DNA of 64,000 nt from Saprospiraceae bacterium. GTDB lineage: Bacteria > Bacteroidota > Bacteroidia > Chitinophagales > Saprospiraceae. The stretch lies in assembly GCA_021604865.1 (NCBI GenBank), contig BQJU01000002.1, forward strand, positions 124,001-188,000, given 5' to 3'. Shown in pieces: positions 18,457 to 26,831 of the stretch. Each line of letters opens with the position of its first letter. The stretch's first letter is position 1. The position numbers and the translations under genes are program-made. Under the pieces are notes generated by a model. It saw only the letters and a program-made list of their open reading frames with translations, did not search any database and was not told the DNA's origin.

Positions 18457-19260
18457 CTACTTGCTTCCCAACTCCTGAGCCCGGTGCAATGCTGCTGTTG
18501 CTCCATTTATAATCCGCTGTTCCAAATCATTTTTTCGGTAAGTATTTAGTGCTGCTTCGGTGGTTCCACCTTTGGAGCATACTTTTTGTATCCATTCTTC
18601 AAAGGAATAATCAGTGGCGTTGTACAATTCGATTGCGCCTTGAAAGGTTTGCCGAACCAACAATTCAGATTCTGAATAAGTAAATCCCATATTTTGTGCT
18701 GCTTTTAGCATAGCATTCATAAAAAACCATACATAAGCAGGACCACTGCCACTAATGGCCGTAGCGCCATCAATTGCGGATTCATTTTCTACATAAACCG
18801 TTTTTCCAGTAGTATTGAGCAGGTTTTGTACCGTAACCAATTCGATGCGGGTCACTTCCTCAGAAGAAGTAAATGCCGTCATGCCCATTCCGATCTGGGC
18901 AGGGAGATTGGGCATCGCCCGAATTATTTTTTTGGCGCCCAATGCTTCTGAAATGGTTGCTATTTGCACTCCGGCCATGATGGACAAAAATACCTGTTGG
19001 GCATCAACGGTGTGGCGTATACTAGCGAATAAACTTGCAGCATCTTGTGGTTTGACCGCCAAAATAATTAAATCTGCCCGGGTCATACATTCATCGGGCT
19101 GACCATAAACAGTACCAATGTCTTTTGTGGCCAATTCGGCAGCTTTTTCAGGCGATCTCTCAAGAATCATCATATCCTGCTTGCTAGTAATGTGTGATCT
19201 TAAAAAACTATGGGCGTAGGTCATACCCATATTCCCGCCACCAATAATTAATATTTTCAT
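18457..19260 (-). CDS. proC: Pyrroline-5-carboxylate reductase
   Basis: A 267-residue enzyme reducing 1-pyrroline-5-carboxylate to L-proline, the last step of proline synthesis, in the cytosol. The N-terminal Rossmann motif IIGGGNMGMTYAHSFL (residues 5-20) and the C-terminal family signature GATAISGSGPAYVWFFMNAML, with SKGGTTEAALNTYRKND near the end, are all present. Length is normal. It sits between the fad operon and the divergent MarR gene but has no functional link to them. The intergenic palindrome at 19297-19316 lies upstream of it; the minus-strand right arm gives a TATCTTTC promoter-like element. Confidence 0.95.
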   Translation of the reverse strand: MKILIIGGGNMGMTYAHSFLRSHITSKQDMMILERSPEKAAELATKDIGTVYGQPDECMTRADLIILAVKPQDAASLFASIRHTVDAQQVFLSIMAGVQIATISEALGAKKIIRAMPNLPAQIGMGMTAFTSSEEVTRIELVTVQNLLNTTGKTVYVENESAIDGATAISGSGPAYVWFFMNAMLKAAQNMGFTYSESELLVRQTFQGAIELYNATDYSFEEWIQKVCSKGGTTEAALNTYRKNDLEQRIINGATAALHRAQELGSK

Positions 19261-19296
19261 TTCATCCAGGTTTAAAACACGATCAATTGATGCCCG

Positions 19297-19316
19297 AAAG
19301 ATAAAATTTTATCTTT
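19297..19316. promoter_or_regulatory. Perfect 20-bp palindrome in the proC/marR divergent region
   Basis: AAAGATAAAATTTTATCTTT is exactly self-complementary. It lies 37 bases from the proC start and 45 bases upstream of the marR minus-33 element. Candidate operator for MarR autoregulation, or an overlap of promoter-like TATCTTT elements on both strands. Confidence 0.4.
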
Positions 19317-19360
19317 ACTCTTAATTTTAATCCAAAGAATCAACTCAAAACCATAAGGAG

Positions 19361-19391
19361 TTGGTACAATTGCTGTTAAAATATATCTTTG
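19361..19391 (+). promoter_or_regulatory. marR promoter, consensus TTG-N20-TATCTTTG
   Basis: TTG 19361-19363 and TATCTTTG 19384-19391 with 20 bases between. The minus-7 element ends 6 bases before the ATG at 19398, so transcription should begin at or within a base or two of the start codon: a leaderless message. Confidence 0.7.
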
Positions 19392-19397
19392 TTGGAT

Positions 19398-19850
19398 ATG
19401 AAAATTCAACAGGCGATTAAACAAAAAAAGTTTAAAGATGAGCACCACAAAGCCCACATCAATGTGCTCTATACAGCTACCTGGCTAAACCAGCAAACTT
19501 CTCAGGCACTGAAGCCCTTTAATGTTTCCTGGCAGCAATTTAATATCCTCCGCATTCTTAGAGGCCTGCATCCTGAACCGGCCACCATAAAATTATTGAC
19601 GGAACGTATGATTGACAAAATGTCGAATGCATCTCGATTAGTGGAAAAATTAAAACAGAAAGGGCTTGTCGTGCGAGAGGCCTGTGGAGAAGACCGCCGC
19701 CGGGTGGATATTCGTATTACCACTTTGGGGTTGGAAGTACTTGAGGAGGCTAGTAAAAGGGTAGAAGGGAGCATTGAGTTGACAAAAAAAAGCATTACTG
19801 AGGCGGAGGCCCTCCAGTTGAGTGATTTGCTGGATAAGCTAAGAAGTTGA
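19398..19850 (+). CDS. MarR-family transcriptional regulator
   Basis: A 150-residue winged-helix regulator. Two in-frame TTG codons precede it, but ATG at 19398 is preferred: the promoter puts the mRNA 5' end there. Visible family features: the recognition region LLTERMIDKMSNASRLVEKLKQKGLVVREACGEDRRRVDIRIT (residues ~65-107), with the D-x-R-R-V wing, flanked by dimerisation helices. Position near fadN and thiolase resembles the arrangement in other Bacteroidota where a MarR protein neighbours beta-oxidation genes, so acyl-CoA-responsive control is plausible. Stop is 5 bases from the convergent NDH-2 gene. Confidence 0.88.
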   Translation: MKIQQAIKQKKFKDEHHKAHINVLYTATWLNQQTSQALKPFNVSWQQFNILRILRGLHPEPATIKLLTERMIDKMSNASRLVEKLKQKGLVVREACGEDRRRVDIRITTLGLEVLEEASKRVEGSIELTKKSITEAEALQLSDLLDKLRS

Positions 19851-19855
19851 CAACT

Positions 19856-21175
19856 CTATTCCTTGGTTTTATCCGTCATCTCTACTTTTTCGGCTGCATT
19901 TTTGGGAATGTGGGGGCGAATAATCAACCTCAATGATTGGTCGTAAGTGACGTAATTCCACACCCAATTTAATAATATAAAAACGCGGTTCTTGACACCC
20001 AAAATTTGAAAAAGGTGAACAAATAACCAAACCAGCCAGGCAAAGGCGCCCTGGAATTTCCACCTGGGTAAATCAACTACGGCTAGATGGCGGCCAATCG
20101 TAGCCATTGATCCTAGATCTTTATAAGTGAATTTTTCTTCAGCTTTTCCTTTGGGTTTGTTTTTTAGGAATCTGGCGAGAAATTTAGCTTGTTGCATGGC
20201 TACCTGGGCTACTTGAGGATGTCCCTTTGCATAAGCTTCCTCCTCCATATAAGCGATATCGCCCAGGGCAAAGATGTTATCTACTCCCTCCACCCTGCAT
20301 TGCCGGTCTACTTTTAACCGGTTGCCATAGGTGATGCAACTATCCGGCAAACCGGGGAAAATCAAGCCAGTGATGCCCGCTGCCCAAATGACTTTCCCAG
20401 CCTGGATACAGGTCCCATCATTCATGGTCACTATCTGACCATCATAATCGGTAACCCGGGTATTTAACTTAACCTTTACGCCCAGTCGCGTCAGAAATTC
20501 CAATGATTTGTTGCTAGCTTCCTCCGACATGCCTTTAAGCAATTGAGGTGCACTCTGTATCAGATAGATATCAATTTCTTTTGTATTCAGCTCGGGATAA
20601 TCTTTAGGGAGAATATATTTTTTCATCTCAGCCAAGGCACCAGTAACTTCAACGCCCGTAGGCCCTCCACCAACAACGACTATATCAATAAATCCTTGTC
20701 GCTCTTCATAATCGGTAGTAACCAGGGCTTTTTCCAAATCCGAAAGAATTTTATTTCTCAGGTATAAGGCTTCCGAAACTGATTTCATCGGGATGGCTAA
20801 ACGGGCTAACTTTTCATTGCCGTAATAATTGGTGTCTACGCCAGTGGCAATAACCAAATGATCGTAATTGACAATACCCAGAGGGGTTTGTAGCTGTTTC
20901 TTTTCTGGATCAACACCAGTAACCTCCGTTACCCGAATGTAAACGTTTTTATATTTATGGAAAAGCTTGCGAAAGGGAAATACAATAGAACTAGGCTCCA
21001 AACCAGCCATTGCCACCTGATAAAATAGTGGCTGAAACTGATGGTAATTATTTTTGTCAATCAGAACAACTTGAAAATTGGATTTAGCCAATTTAAGGGC
21101 AAGTGTAATGCCTGCAAATCCTCCGCCAACGATGACAATTCTTTGCTGTTCTGATTCTGGAATATTAATCTTCAT
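19856..21175 (-). CDS. ndh: Type II NADH dehydrogenase (NDH-2)
   Basis: A 439-residue flavoprotein that transfers electrons from NADH to quinone at the inner face of the cytoplasmic membrane without pumping protons. The FAD-binding motif IVIVGGGFAGITLALKL (residues 13-29) and NAD-binding VVVGGGPTGVEVTGAL (~162) show the two-dinucleotide fold. FALGDIAYME (~300) contacts FAD. The C-terminal hydrophobic stretch AFAWLVWLFVHLFQILG ... VFILLNWVWNYV is a membrane anchor common in Bacteroidota NDH-2. ATG at 21175 (MKINIPESEQQ) is favoured over an upstream in-frame ATG at 21226, which adds an unconserved tail. Confidence 0.92.
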   Translation of the reverse strand: MKINIPESEQQRIVIVGGGFAGITLALKLAKSNFQVVLIDKNNYHQFQPLFYQVAMAGLEPSSIVFPFRKLFHKYKNVYIRVTEVTGVDPEKKQLQTPLGIVNYDHLVIATGVDTNYYGNEKLARLAIPMKSVSEALYLRNKILSDLEKALVTTDYEERQGFIDIVVVGGGPTGVEVTGALAEMKKYILPKDYPELNTKEIDIYLIQSAPQLLKGMSEEASNKSLEFLTRLGVKVKLNTRVTDYDGQIVTMNDGTCIQAGKVIWAAGITGLIFPGLPDSCITYGNRLKVDRQCRVEGVDNIFALGDIAYMEEEAYAKGHPQVAQVAMQQAKFLARFLKNKPKGKAEEKFTYKDLGSMATIGRHLAVVDLPRWKFQGAFAWLVWLFVHLFQILGVKNRVFILLNWVWNYVTYDQSLRLIIRPHIPKNAAEKVEMTDKTKE

Positions 21176-21224
21176 AAAGGGCATCAATTGTACATGCAAT
21201 GTAGAACAATCAATTGAAGGTGGC

Positions 21225-21252
21225 AAAAAAAGAGCCGGGAAAACCCCGACTC
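21225..21252 (-). terminator. Minus-strand terminator of the lipoprotein gene
   Basis: On the minus strand GAGTCGGG and CCCGGCTC pair (one G-T) around GTTTT and are followed by seven T. It lies ~190 bases past the lipoprotein stop, leaving a long 3' region (21253-21440) in which I see nothing further. Confidence 0.65.
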
Positions 21253-21440
21253 AATACTACCTTTCTAAGCTAAATTACCCTTATTAATAGTGATCAATCT
21301 AAAAAGATCAATCAATGCATTACTAATAAAAGCAAGATAGTTCTTTATTCTATGCAAGGCTATTTGCTTTTCGTGAATGGAACGCTTCAATGGATGAATA
21401 TTCCATTTCATTACCCGAAAGCGAAATCAGCCCATTTTTA

Positions 21441-22253
21441 TTATCCTTCTGTTGGATCTGGTTGCAGTATAAATTCCCGGCTAACTGGATTTAATGGCGT
21501 ATTAACAGTATTCCCATTTTCATCAATAAGTGTCAGCGTGATTTTATTTGTTCCCATTGGCAAACCTTCAATATAATAAGGACGCCAATAATCCAGGATG
21601 TACGTCTCTCCATTAATATCCGCTTTGACCTGATAATTATGCATTGGATTGACATTTTTTAAATAATAATCCAACATCACTTTTTGGGTTTCAGCTGTTC
21701 CTACATAGGTTCCTTTAGGACGACTATAGAATAGCATGGGCACAGTAACATCTTCGGTATTAGTAATCGTTTTATCAGCTATTGTAACTTTTTGCAATAC
21801 AGAAGCGGCCGAAGTTTTCAAGCTTTCGTGGTAAGATCGGGATAAGAATGCCAGCAAATAATGTTCACCATCAGCAATATCATAATCAAATGAAGCGACA
21901 TATTGGGCTGAATAGGGTTCATTATCAACGATCAAGTGAATGTGTTGTCCCTTAGCGGAATTGGCACACATTTTTTGTGGCGCATCTGGCGTTTGCTGAC
22001 CTAATTCGTAACCTTCGCCCTTAACATCAAAAGTGAATTTTCCAGCCTCATAGGATTGTAATCCCAATTTGGCATCCTGATACATGGTTGAATTGGCAAA
22101 AGGAGTAAGGGTGTATTTTTCGCCAGTTTGAGTCGTTGCTTGAGTACTTGTAGTGTTGCCTTCTTCGGCAGTATTGCTGGCATTATTACAAGCGGCAAAG
22201 AAAAGGACGAATAAACATAATGACAGGCTTAGTGTTCTCATTTTTTGATCCAT
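21441..22253 (-). CDS. Exported lipoprotein of unknown function
   Basis: A 270-residue protein with a lipobox LFFAAC: the cysteine at residue ~22 would be lipidated. ATG at 22253 or 22241 are both possible; the latter begins directly at the signal peptide MRTLSLSLC. After a Thr/Ser-rich linker, the domain at ~50-265 is beta-rich with a His pair in QHIHLIVDNEP and a later repeat-like half (GTNKITLTLIDENGN), resembling a small beta-sandwich. I do not recognise a family with known function. It has its own terminator and is divergent from the copper ATPase (124 bases), so a copper link is only possible, not shown. Confidence 0.7.
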   Translation of the reverse strand: MDQKMRTLSLSLCLFVLFFAACNNASNTAEEGNTTSTQATTQTGEKYTLTPFANSTMYQDAKLGLQSYEAGKFTFDVKGEGYELGQQTPDAPQKMCANSAKGQHIHLIVDNEPYSAQYVASFDYDIADGEHYLLAFLSRSYHESLKTSAASVLQKVTIADKTITNTEDVTVPMLFYSRPKGTYVGTAETQKVMLDYYLKNVNPMHNYQVKADINGETYILDYWRPYYIEGLPMGTNKITLTLIDENGNTVNTPLNPVSREFILQPDPTEG

Positions 22254-22314
22254 TTTATATATTAGTTGTTATTAAATGATAGTTAAGTTTAAGAGCTTGT
22301 TAATAAATTACAAG

Positions 22315-22322
22315 TAAATTTG
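22315..22322 (+). promoter_or_regulatory. copA promoter, minus-7 element TAAATTTG
   Basis: Exact TAnnTTTG match. The nearest upstream TTG has a spacing of 15, shorter than usual. Predicted leader about 50 bases. Confidence 0.4.
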
Positions 22323-22377
22323 TTTTAGAAATATAAGCCGCTAAAAGTATTAAAACTGCCAGTCACAGCAAACAATT

Positions 22378-24486
22378 ATGTCAAATAATCTCATAGAGTT
22401 AAAAGTAGAGGGTATGGATTGCAGCAATTGTGCACAATCCATTACTCGTTATTTAGAACGTAAAGGGCTTGAAGATGTTTTCGTTAATTTTCAAACAAAG
22501 GAAGTTCGTTTTAGTCCTAATGAAACGAAAATAAGCCTGGAGCAGGTGAAAGCGGGGATCGCTAAATTGGGGTATTCAGTGGTAGAAGCGGAAAGTAAGC
22601 CGCCTTATTGGACATTGGAAAAGAAGCTTTTATTCAGTGCATTCTTCACCTTGCCGCTGTTAGTTTATCACCTCTTTGCAATGGCCGGCTTACAGTGGTC
22701 TTTTTTGGAAAATGACTGGAATCAATTGTTGATTTGTTTACCTGTGTATGTTATTGGATTCTGGCATTTCGGCGTTAGTGCCTTCAAATCCCTTCGTTCG
22801 GGGGTACCCAATATGGATGTACTAATATTTACAGGTAGTACTGCTGCCTTTGTGTACAGTCTTATTGGCACGTTTATTGGCAACTCCGATTATATTTTTT
22901 ACGAAACCAGTGCTACTATTATTACGCTGGTACTTCTGGGTAACTGGCTGGAAAAGAGAGCTGTACAACAGACTACTTCAGCTATTGGTGAATTGAGTCA
23001 GTTGCAAGTCGAAAAAGCGAACCGAATGATGCCTTCAGGGGCTATTGTCAGTATTTTGAAGGAGGAAATCAGGAAGGGAGATTTGCTGAAAGTTAATGAG
23101 GGTGACAAGATTCCCTCAGATGGAAAGGTTCTTTCGGGAGAAGTACAGGTTGATGAATCGATGTTAACGGGTGAGAGTGAGCCAGTACTCAAACGCAAGG
23201 GAGATCCACTGATTGGGGCCTCCTTGGTAGTCAGTGGCAACTTGAGTATGGAGGTGACCGCTATTGGGAAAGACACCGTCTTGGATCGGATGATCGAATT
23301 GGTCAAAACTGCACAGGAAGACAAACCAGATATTCAGCGATTGGCCGATAAAATCAGTGCAATTTTTGTTCCTGCCGTTTTGGGTATTTCATTAATCACC
23401 TTTTTGGGCGGCTATTTCATTTTTGAAATTGGATTTCAACAAGCCTTGATGAATAGTATTGCTGTGTTGGTTATATCCTGTCCATGTGCAATGGGACTGG
23501 CAACACCAACGGCGGTTATGGTTGGTGTGGGGCGTCTTGCCCGTAATGGCATTTTAATTAAAGGGGGGCAGACCCTGGAAGTGCTAGCGGGGATCAAGAC
23601 CATCATATTTGACAAAACGGGAACATTGACTACCGGTGCTTTTCAGGTTAGGGATATTGAATACTTCGACGAAGAAAAAAGTAAAGTCAATGCCTTGATT
23701 TACCAAATGGAGCAACATTCGTCACATCCAATAGCCCGGTCCTTGTTAAAAGCAATGGAACCTATTTTAAATGGTTATGATCCAGGTCAGATGCAGGTTG
23801 AAGAAACGAAGGGTAGGGGCGTTATTGCGTTGGATAAACAGGGTAATACCTATAAGCTGGGTACAAGTACCTGGATATCTCCTCAGTTGACCAATGAGAC
23901 TGCACTTATTTTAACGGAAAATGATAAGGTTCTTGCAAAAATCCATATCGGTGACCAAATCAAGCCCGAAGCAGCGCTTACGATTCAAGCGATTCAAGAA
24001 GAAGGCATCCAACCAATCATTTTGAGTGGGGATCGTCAGGCTAAAACCAGGGAAGTTGCCGAAAAGTTAGGTGTAGAGACTTATTTTGCCGAACAATTAC
24101 CCGAACAAAAATTAAAAATAGTAGAAGACTTTTCCAAGCTCTCACCGACGGCTATGGTGGGTGATGGGATCAATGATGCTCCTGCTCTGGCCAGGGCCAA
24201 TTTAGGCATATCCCTCAGCGATGCTTCAGCCACAGCCATTCAATCTGCACAAGTGGTGTTACTCAACGGCCAGCTTGACTTTTTGACTCGTGCATTAGCG
24301 ATCAGTAAAGTAACCTTACGGACGATCAAGCAAAATTTATTTTGGGCTTTCGCATATAATATTGTTGCCATTCCAGTTGCAGCAGTAGGGTTGCTAAACC
24401 CAATGTGGGGTGCTTTATTTATGGCTTTTTCGGATGTGGTCGTTATTGGTAATTCCATCCGGTTGAAGTATAAAAAGATCAAATAA
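22378..24486 (+). CDS. copA: Copper-translocating P1B-type ATPase
   Basis: A 702-residue membrane pump exporting Cu(I). It has one N-terminal heavy-metal domain with the C15-x2-C18 site in GMDCSNCAQS, then eight predicted membrane segments. The transmembrane Cys-Pro-Cys is at 368-370 (SCPCAMGLATP), the phosphorylation site D412 in DKTGTLT, the SHPIA loop in the nucleotide-binding domain, TGESEP in the actuator domain and GDGINDAPAL in the hinge. CPC plus the GlyAsn-type C-terminal helix indicates Cu(I)/Ag(I) rather than zinc. Nine bases separate it from the downstream DUF4249 lipoprotein, suggesting co-transcription. Confidence 0.94.
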   Translation: MSNNLIELKVEGMDCSNCAQSITRYLERKGLEDVFVNFQTKEVRFSPNETKISLEQVKAGIAKLGYSVVEAESKPPYWTLEKKLLFSAFFTLPLLVYHLFAMAGLQWSFLENDWNQLLICLPVYVIGFWHFGVSAFKSLRSGVPNMDVLIFTGSTAAFVYSLIGTFIGNSDYIFYETSATIITLVLLGNWLEKRAVQQTTSAIGELSQLQVEKANRMMPSGAIVSILKEEIRKGDLLKVNEGDKIPSDGKVLSGEVQVDESMLTGESEPVLKRKGDPLIGASLVVSGNLSMEVTAIGKDTVLDRMIELVKTAQEDKPDIQRLADKISAIFVPAVLGISLITFLGGYFIFEIGFQQALMNSIAVLVISCPCAMGLATPTAVMVGVGRLARNGILIKGGQTLEVLAGIKTIIFDKTGTLTTGAFQVRDIEYFDEEKSKVNALIYQMEQHSSHPIARSLLKAMEPILNGYDPGQMQVEETKGRGVIALDKQGNTYKLGTSTWISPQLTNETALILTENDKVLAKIHIGDQIKPEAALTIQAIQEEGIQPIILSGDRQAKTREVAEKLGVETYFAEQLPEQKLKIVEDFSKLSPTAMVGDGINDAPALARANLGISLSDASATAIQSAQVVLLNGQLDFLTRALAISKVTLRTIKQNLFWAFAYNIVAIPVAAVGLLNPMWGALFMAFSDVVVIGNSIRLKYKKIK

Positions 24487-24495
24487 TAAGGCACT

Positions 24496-25431
24496 ATGTG
24501 GAGGTTAATTCAAACAGCTATAAGTCTGGCAACATTGATAGCATGTGCTGCATGTGAAGAAACGTTTATTCCGGAAACGGATACCTCGGCAAGTGAAATA
24601 GTAGTAGAAGGTTATATTGAAGCCGGTGATCGGCCTGCTCCTCCCTACGTCATCTTAACCCGAAGCTTCCCTTTCTTTCGGGAAATTAATGCAGACCAGC
24701 TTGATGCTTCATTTGTACACGATGCGGTGATTAAGGTCTCCAGTGGTGAGCAAAGTATTGAACTTACCGAAATATGTTATGACGAGCTCGATGCCACTCA
24801 AAAGGAATTGGCCGCTCAATTGTTTGGGCTTGATCCCGATAGTGTAGGTTTTAATTTTTGTGCTTATGTGGATCTGAGTTTTAGCATGCAGGGAGAAGAA
24901 GGAAAAACTTACCAATTAAGTGTTGATGTTGAAGGAAAAACGCTAACGGCAAGCACACATATTCCGATACATGTTCCCTTAGAAAGCCTTCATTTTTTTC
25001 CACCACCTGGTGAGCCCAATGACACGTTATTACAGTTGCGTTGTGTCGTCAATGATCCACCAGGAGAAGCCAATTATTACCGATACCTCACAAAAACCAA
25101 TGACGAGCCCTTTCTGGCTTCCTTTACCTCTGTGACCGACGACAGGTTATTTGATGGTCAAAATTTTGAATTCCCATTGGCCAAAGCCGAACCACCTGGA
25201 ACGGAAATAGACCCGCTCACCTTTGGTCTATACACCAGAGGCGACACGCTCAATCTAAAATGGGTCATGCTCGATAAAGCGCATTTTGATTTTTGGAATA
25301 CGCTGGAATTTAACGCAGCAAACCAGGGCCCTTTCTCCAGTTATACTCGTGTTGCCCACAATATTGAAGGAGGTTTGGGAATATGGGGAGGCCTTTCGGC
25401 AACTTATTACGAAATGGTTGTAACAGAATAG
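24496..25431 (+). CDS. DUF4249-family lipoprotein
   Basis: A 311-residue lipoprotein: signal peptide with lipobox ACAAC (Cys ~20), then EETFIPETDTSASEIVVEGYIEAGDRP, the typical opening of DUF4249 proteins. These are outer-membrane or periplasmic lipoproteins of Bacteroidota usually encoded beside a TonB-dependent receptor. The rest is beta-rich with PGEANYYRYLTKTNDE as a core strand pair and a C-terminal YTRVAHNIEGGLGIWGGLSATYYEMVV, also typical. Oddly there is no TonB receptor partner here; it follows copA by 9 bases, so a role with metal stress or an unlinked receptor are both open. Confidence 0.78.
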   Translation: MWRLIQTAISLATLIACAACEETFIPETDTSASEIVVEGYIEAGDRPAPPYVILTRSFPFFREINADQLDASFVHDAVIKVSSGEQSIELTEICYDELDATQKELAAQLFGLDPDSVGFNFCAYVDLSFSMQGEEGKTYQLSVDVEGKTLTASTHIPIHVPLESLHFFPPPGEPNDTLLQLRCVVNDPPGEANYYRYLTKTNDEPFLASFTSVTDDRLFDGQNFEFPLAKAEPPGTEIDPLTFGLYTRGDTLNLKWVMLDKAHFDFWNTLEFNAANQGPFSSYTRVAHNIEGGLGIWGGLSATYYEMVVTE

Positions 25432-25503
25432 AGATCGTTACACAGCCGATAGGCTCTATCAGAACAATCCTGCTTAATCTTTCTGGAATACGGGCAGGTA
25501 TTT

Positions 25504-25511
25504 TACCTTTG
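25504..25511 (+). promoter_or_regulatory. Promoter of the TIP30-like SDR gene, TACCTTTG
   Basis: Exact TAnnTTTG match 11 bases before the first possible start codon (TTG 25523), giving a very short leader of about 5-13 bases. Confidence 0.5.
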
Positions 25512-25522
25512 CGTGAAAATTA

Positions 25523-26236
25523 TTGACATTGGAAATATCGAAAGGAAATAAAACAGCCTTATTGCTTGGTGCCAGCGGATTGGTTGGAGGATACTGTCTG
25601 GACTATCTGCTGGAACATCCTTCCTACACTCAGGTCGTTTTGTTGAACCGGCGTAAGCTGAAGCGGGAGCATGATAAACTCGTACAGCATGAGATCGATT
25701 TTGACCAGCTCAATAAAAGTGAACATTTGTTGGTAGGCGACGATCTATTTCTTTGCCTGGGTACCACGATGGCAAAGGCAGGTAGCAAAGACACTTTTTA
25801 CAAAGTAGATTATACTTATTCTATGCAAGCTGCGAGGATAAGCGTGGAAAATGGAGTTAATCAAATACTACTAGTTTCTTCAGTAGGTGCTGATAAAGAC
25901 GCTTTCTTCTTTTACAGTAAGGTAAAAGGTGAGCTCGAAGAAGATATTAAGAAATTGCCATTTTGGGCAATACATATCTTTCAGCCCTCCATTTTATTAG
26001 GTGAAAGAAATGAAAATCGGTGGGGAGAATCTATAGCGGCCAGGCTGGGAAGAGGATTTGATTACCTCACAGGTGGCTTGTTGACCAAATATCGGCCTGT
26101 TGAGGCAGAGGTAGTTGCCAAAGCGATGGTTAGTGCTGCACAAAGACTGGAATCAGGCATCACAATATATCCTTCTCATCATCTCCAACGCCTGGCAGAA
26201 GATGAAACATTCAACAAAAGACTTAAAGAAAAATAA
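25523..26236 (+). CDS. NAD(P)-binding SDR protein, HTATIP2/TIP30-like
   Basis: A 237-residue atypical short-chain dehydrogenase. The dinucleotide-binding ALLLGASGLVGGYCLDYLLEHP is at residues 11-32, the LLVSSVGAD strand at ~113 and the Y-x3-K pair in FYSKVKGE. The FQPSILLGERNENRWGE region is characteristic of the TIP30/HTATIP2-like group, whose bacterial members have no firmly known substrate. There is no ATG near the 5' end: an in-frame stop is at 25514-25516, and the candidates are TTG 25523 or TTG 25529, both right after the promoter. gldC starts 4 bases after its stop, so the two are co-transcribed. Confidence 0.82.
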   Translation: MTLEISKGNKTALLLGASGLVGGYCLDYLLEHPSYTQVVLLNRRKLKREHDKLVQHEIDFDQLNKSEHLLVGDDLFLCLGTTMAKAGSKDTFYKVDYTYSMQAARISVENGVNQILLVSSVGADKDAFFFYSKVKGELEEDIKKLPFWAIHIFQPSILLGERNENRWGESIAARLGRGFDYLTGGLLTKYRPVEAEVVAKAMVSAAQRLESGITIYPSHHLQRLAEDETFNKRLKEK

Positions 26237-26240
26237 CACC

Positions 26241-26597
26241 ATGAAAGAAGTAAAGAGATCTTCGCAAATAAAAATTAATATTGGCCTTGACACCGAAAAT
26301 ATCCCTAATCACATAGATTGGGAATCAAATGACAAAGCAAGCGAAGGTAAACTAAGGGAATCAAAAGCTATGCTGGTTTCTTTTTTTGATAAAGAAACTA
26401 AAGAAACTTTTAAAATTGACCTCTGGACTAAAGAAATGCAGGTTGCTGAGATGGATCGGTTCTTTTTTCAAACCCTCAAAGCCATGGCTGACACATATTT
26501 TAAAGCGACCCAAAATTCGCAATTAGCCACTGATATGCAACGGTTTGTGCAGTATTTTGGAGAACAGACAGAGATTATTCCTAAGCCCAATTCTTAA
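26241..26597 (+). CDS. gldC: Gliding motility protein GldC
   Basis: A 118-residue cytoplasmic-type protein. The conserved body is recognisable: IKINIGLDTENIPNHIDWES, AMLVSFFDKETKETFKIDLWTK, MQVAEMDRFFFQTLKAMADTY and DMQRFVQYFGEQTEII, matching GldC of Flavobacterium over its full length. GldC is an accessory component associated with gliding and T9SS function, not essential in all species. A longer in-frame extension upstream overlaps the SDR gene and is not conserved; ATG at 26241 is right. It fits the T9SS substrates elsewhere in the window. Confidence 0.92.
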   Translation: MKEVKRSSQIKINIGLDTENIPNHIDWESNDKASEGKLRESKAMLVSFFDKETKETFKIDLWTKEMQVAEMDRFFFQTLKAMADTYFKATQNSQLATDMQRFVQYFGEQTEIIPKPNS

Positions 26598-26604
26598 AAA
26601 AACT

Positions 26605-26634
26605 TTGTAGGATAATGAAAAATATATACATTTG
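26605..26634 (+). promoter_or_regulatory. Promoter of the SRP RNA gene, TTG-N19-TACATTTG
   Basis: TTTG at 26604-26607 and TACATTTG at 26627-26634 match both consensus boxes. Predicted start is near 26639-26640, exactly at the RNA's closing stem. Confidence 0.8.
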
Positions 26635-26639
26635 CCGCC

Positions 26640-26730
26640 GGTGAGCGGCATACGATCAGCTCCTCTTGAACTCCCCCAGGGTGGAAACGCAGCAAGGGTA
26701 GAGAGTTGAGCGATCGGTATGCTTCTCACC
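26640..26730 (+). ncRNA. ffs: Signal recognition particle RNA, small bacterial type (4.5S)
   Basis: About 91 nt. The apical domain is unmistakable: CCAGGGTGGAAACGCAGCAAGGGTA holds the GGAA tetraloop and the asymmetric loop bound by Ffh. Outer helices pair as GGTGAG (26640-26645) with CTCACC (26725-26730) and GCATACGATC with GATCGGTATGC. The run TTATTTTTTT after the closing stem acts as terminator. This RNA pairs with Ffh to target membrane proteins co-translationally. It is transcribed from its own consensus promoter. Confidence 0.96.
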
Positions 26731-26740
26731 TTATTTTTTT

Positions 26741-26789
26741 GTTCTTTGACAAATCTCGCGATCAAAGCCAATCGGATTTGTCAAAGAAC
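26741..26789. repeat. Perfect 15-bp inverted repeat after the SRP RNA
   Basis: GTTCTTTGACAAATC (26741-26755) and its exact reverse complement (26775-26789) enclose 19 bases. It follows the SRP RNA T-run directly. There is no T-run after it. The left arm resembles the boxA-like GTTCTTTGACA sequence seen before Bacteroidota rRNA genes, though no rRNA is here. Confidence 0.6.
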
Positions 26790-26831
26790 GATTGTTGTCC
26801 TACCTGCGACGCCTACATCGCCAATCTTTTT

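Noticed and set aside
26115-26240. Upstream in-frame extension of gldC overlapping the SDR gene
   Set aside because: Overlaps a well-supported gene and lacks similarity to GldC, which starts at 26241.
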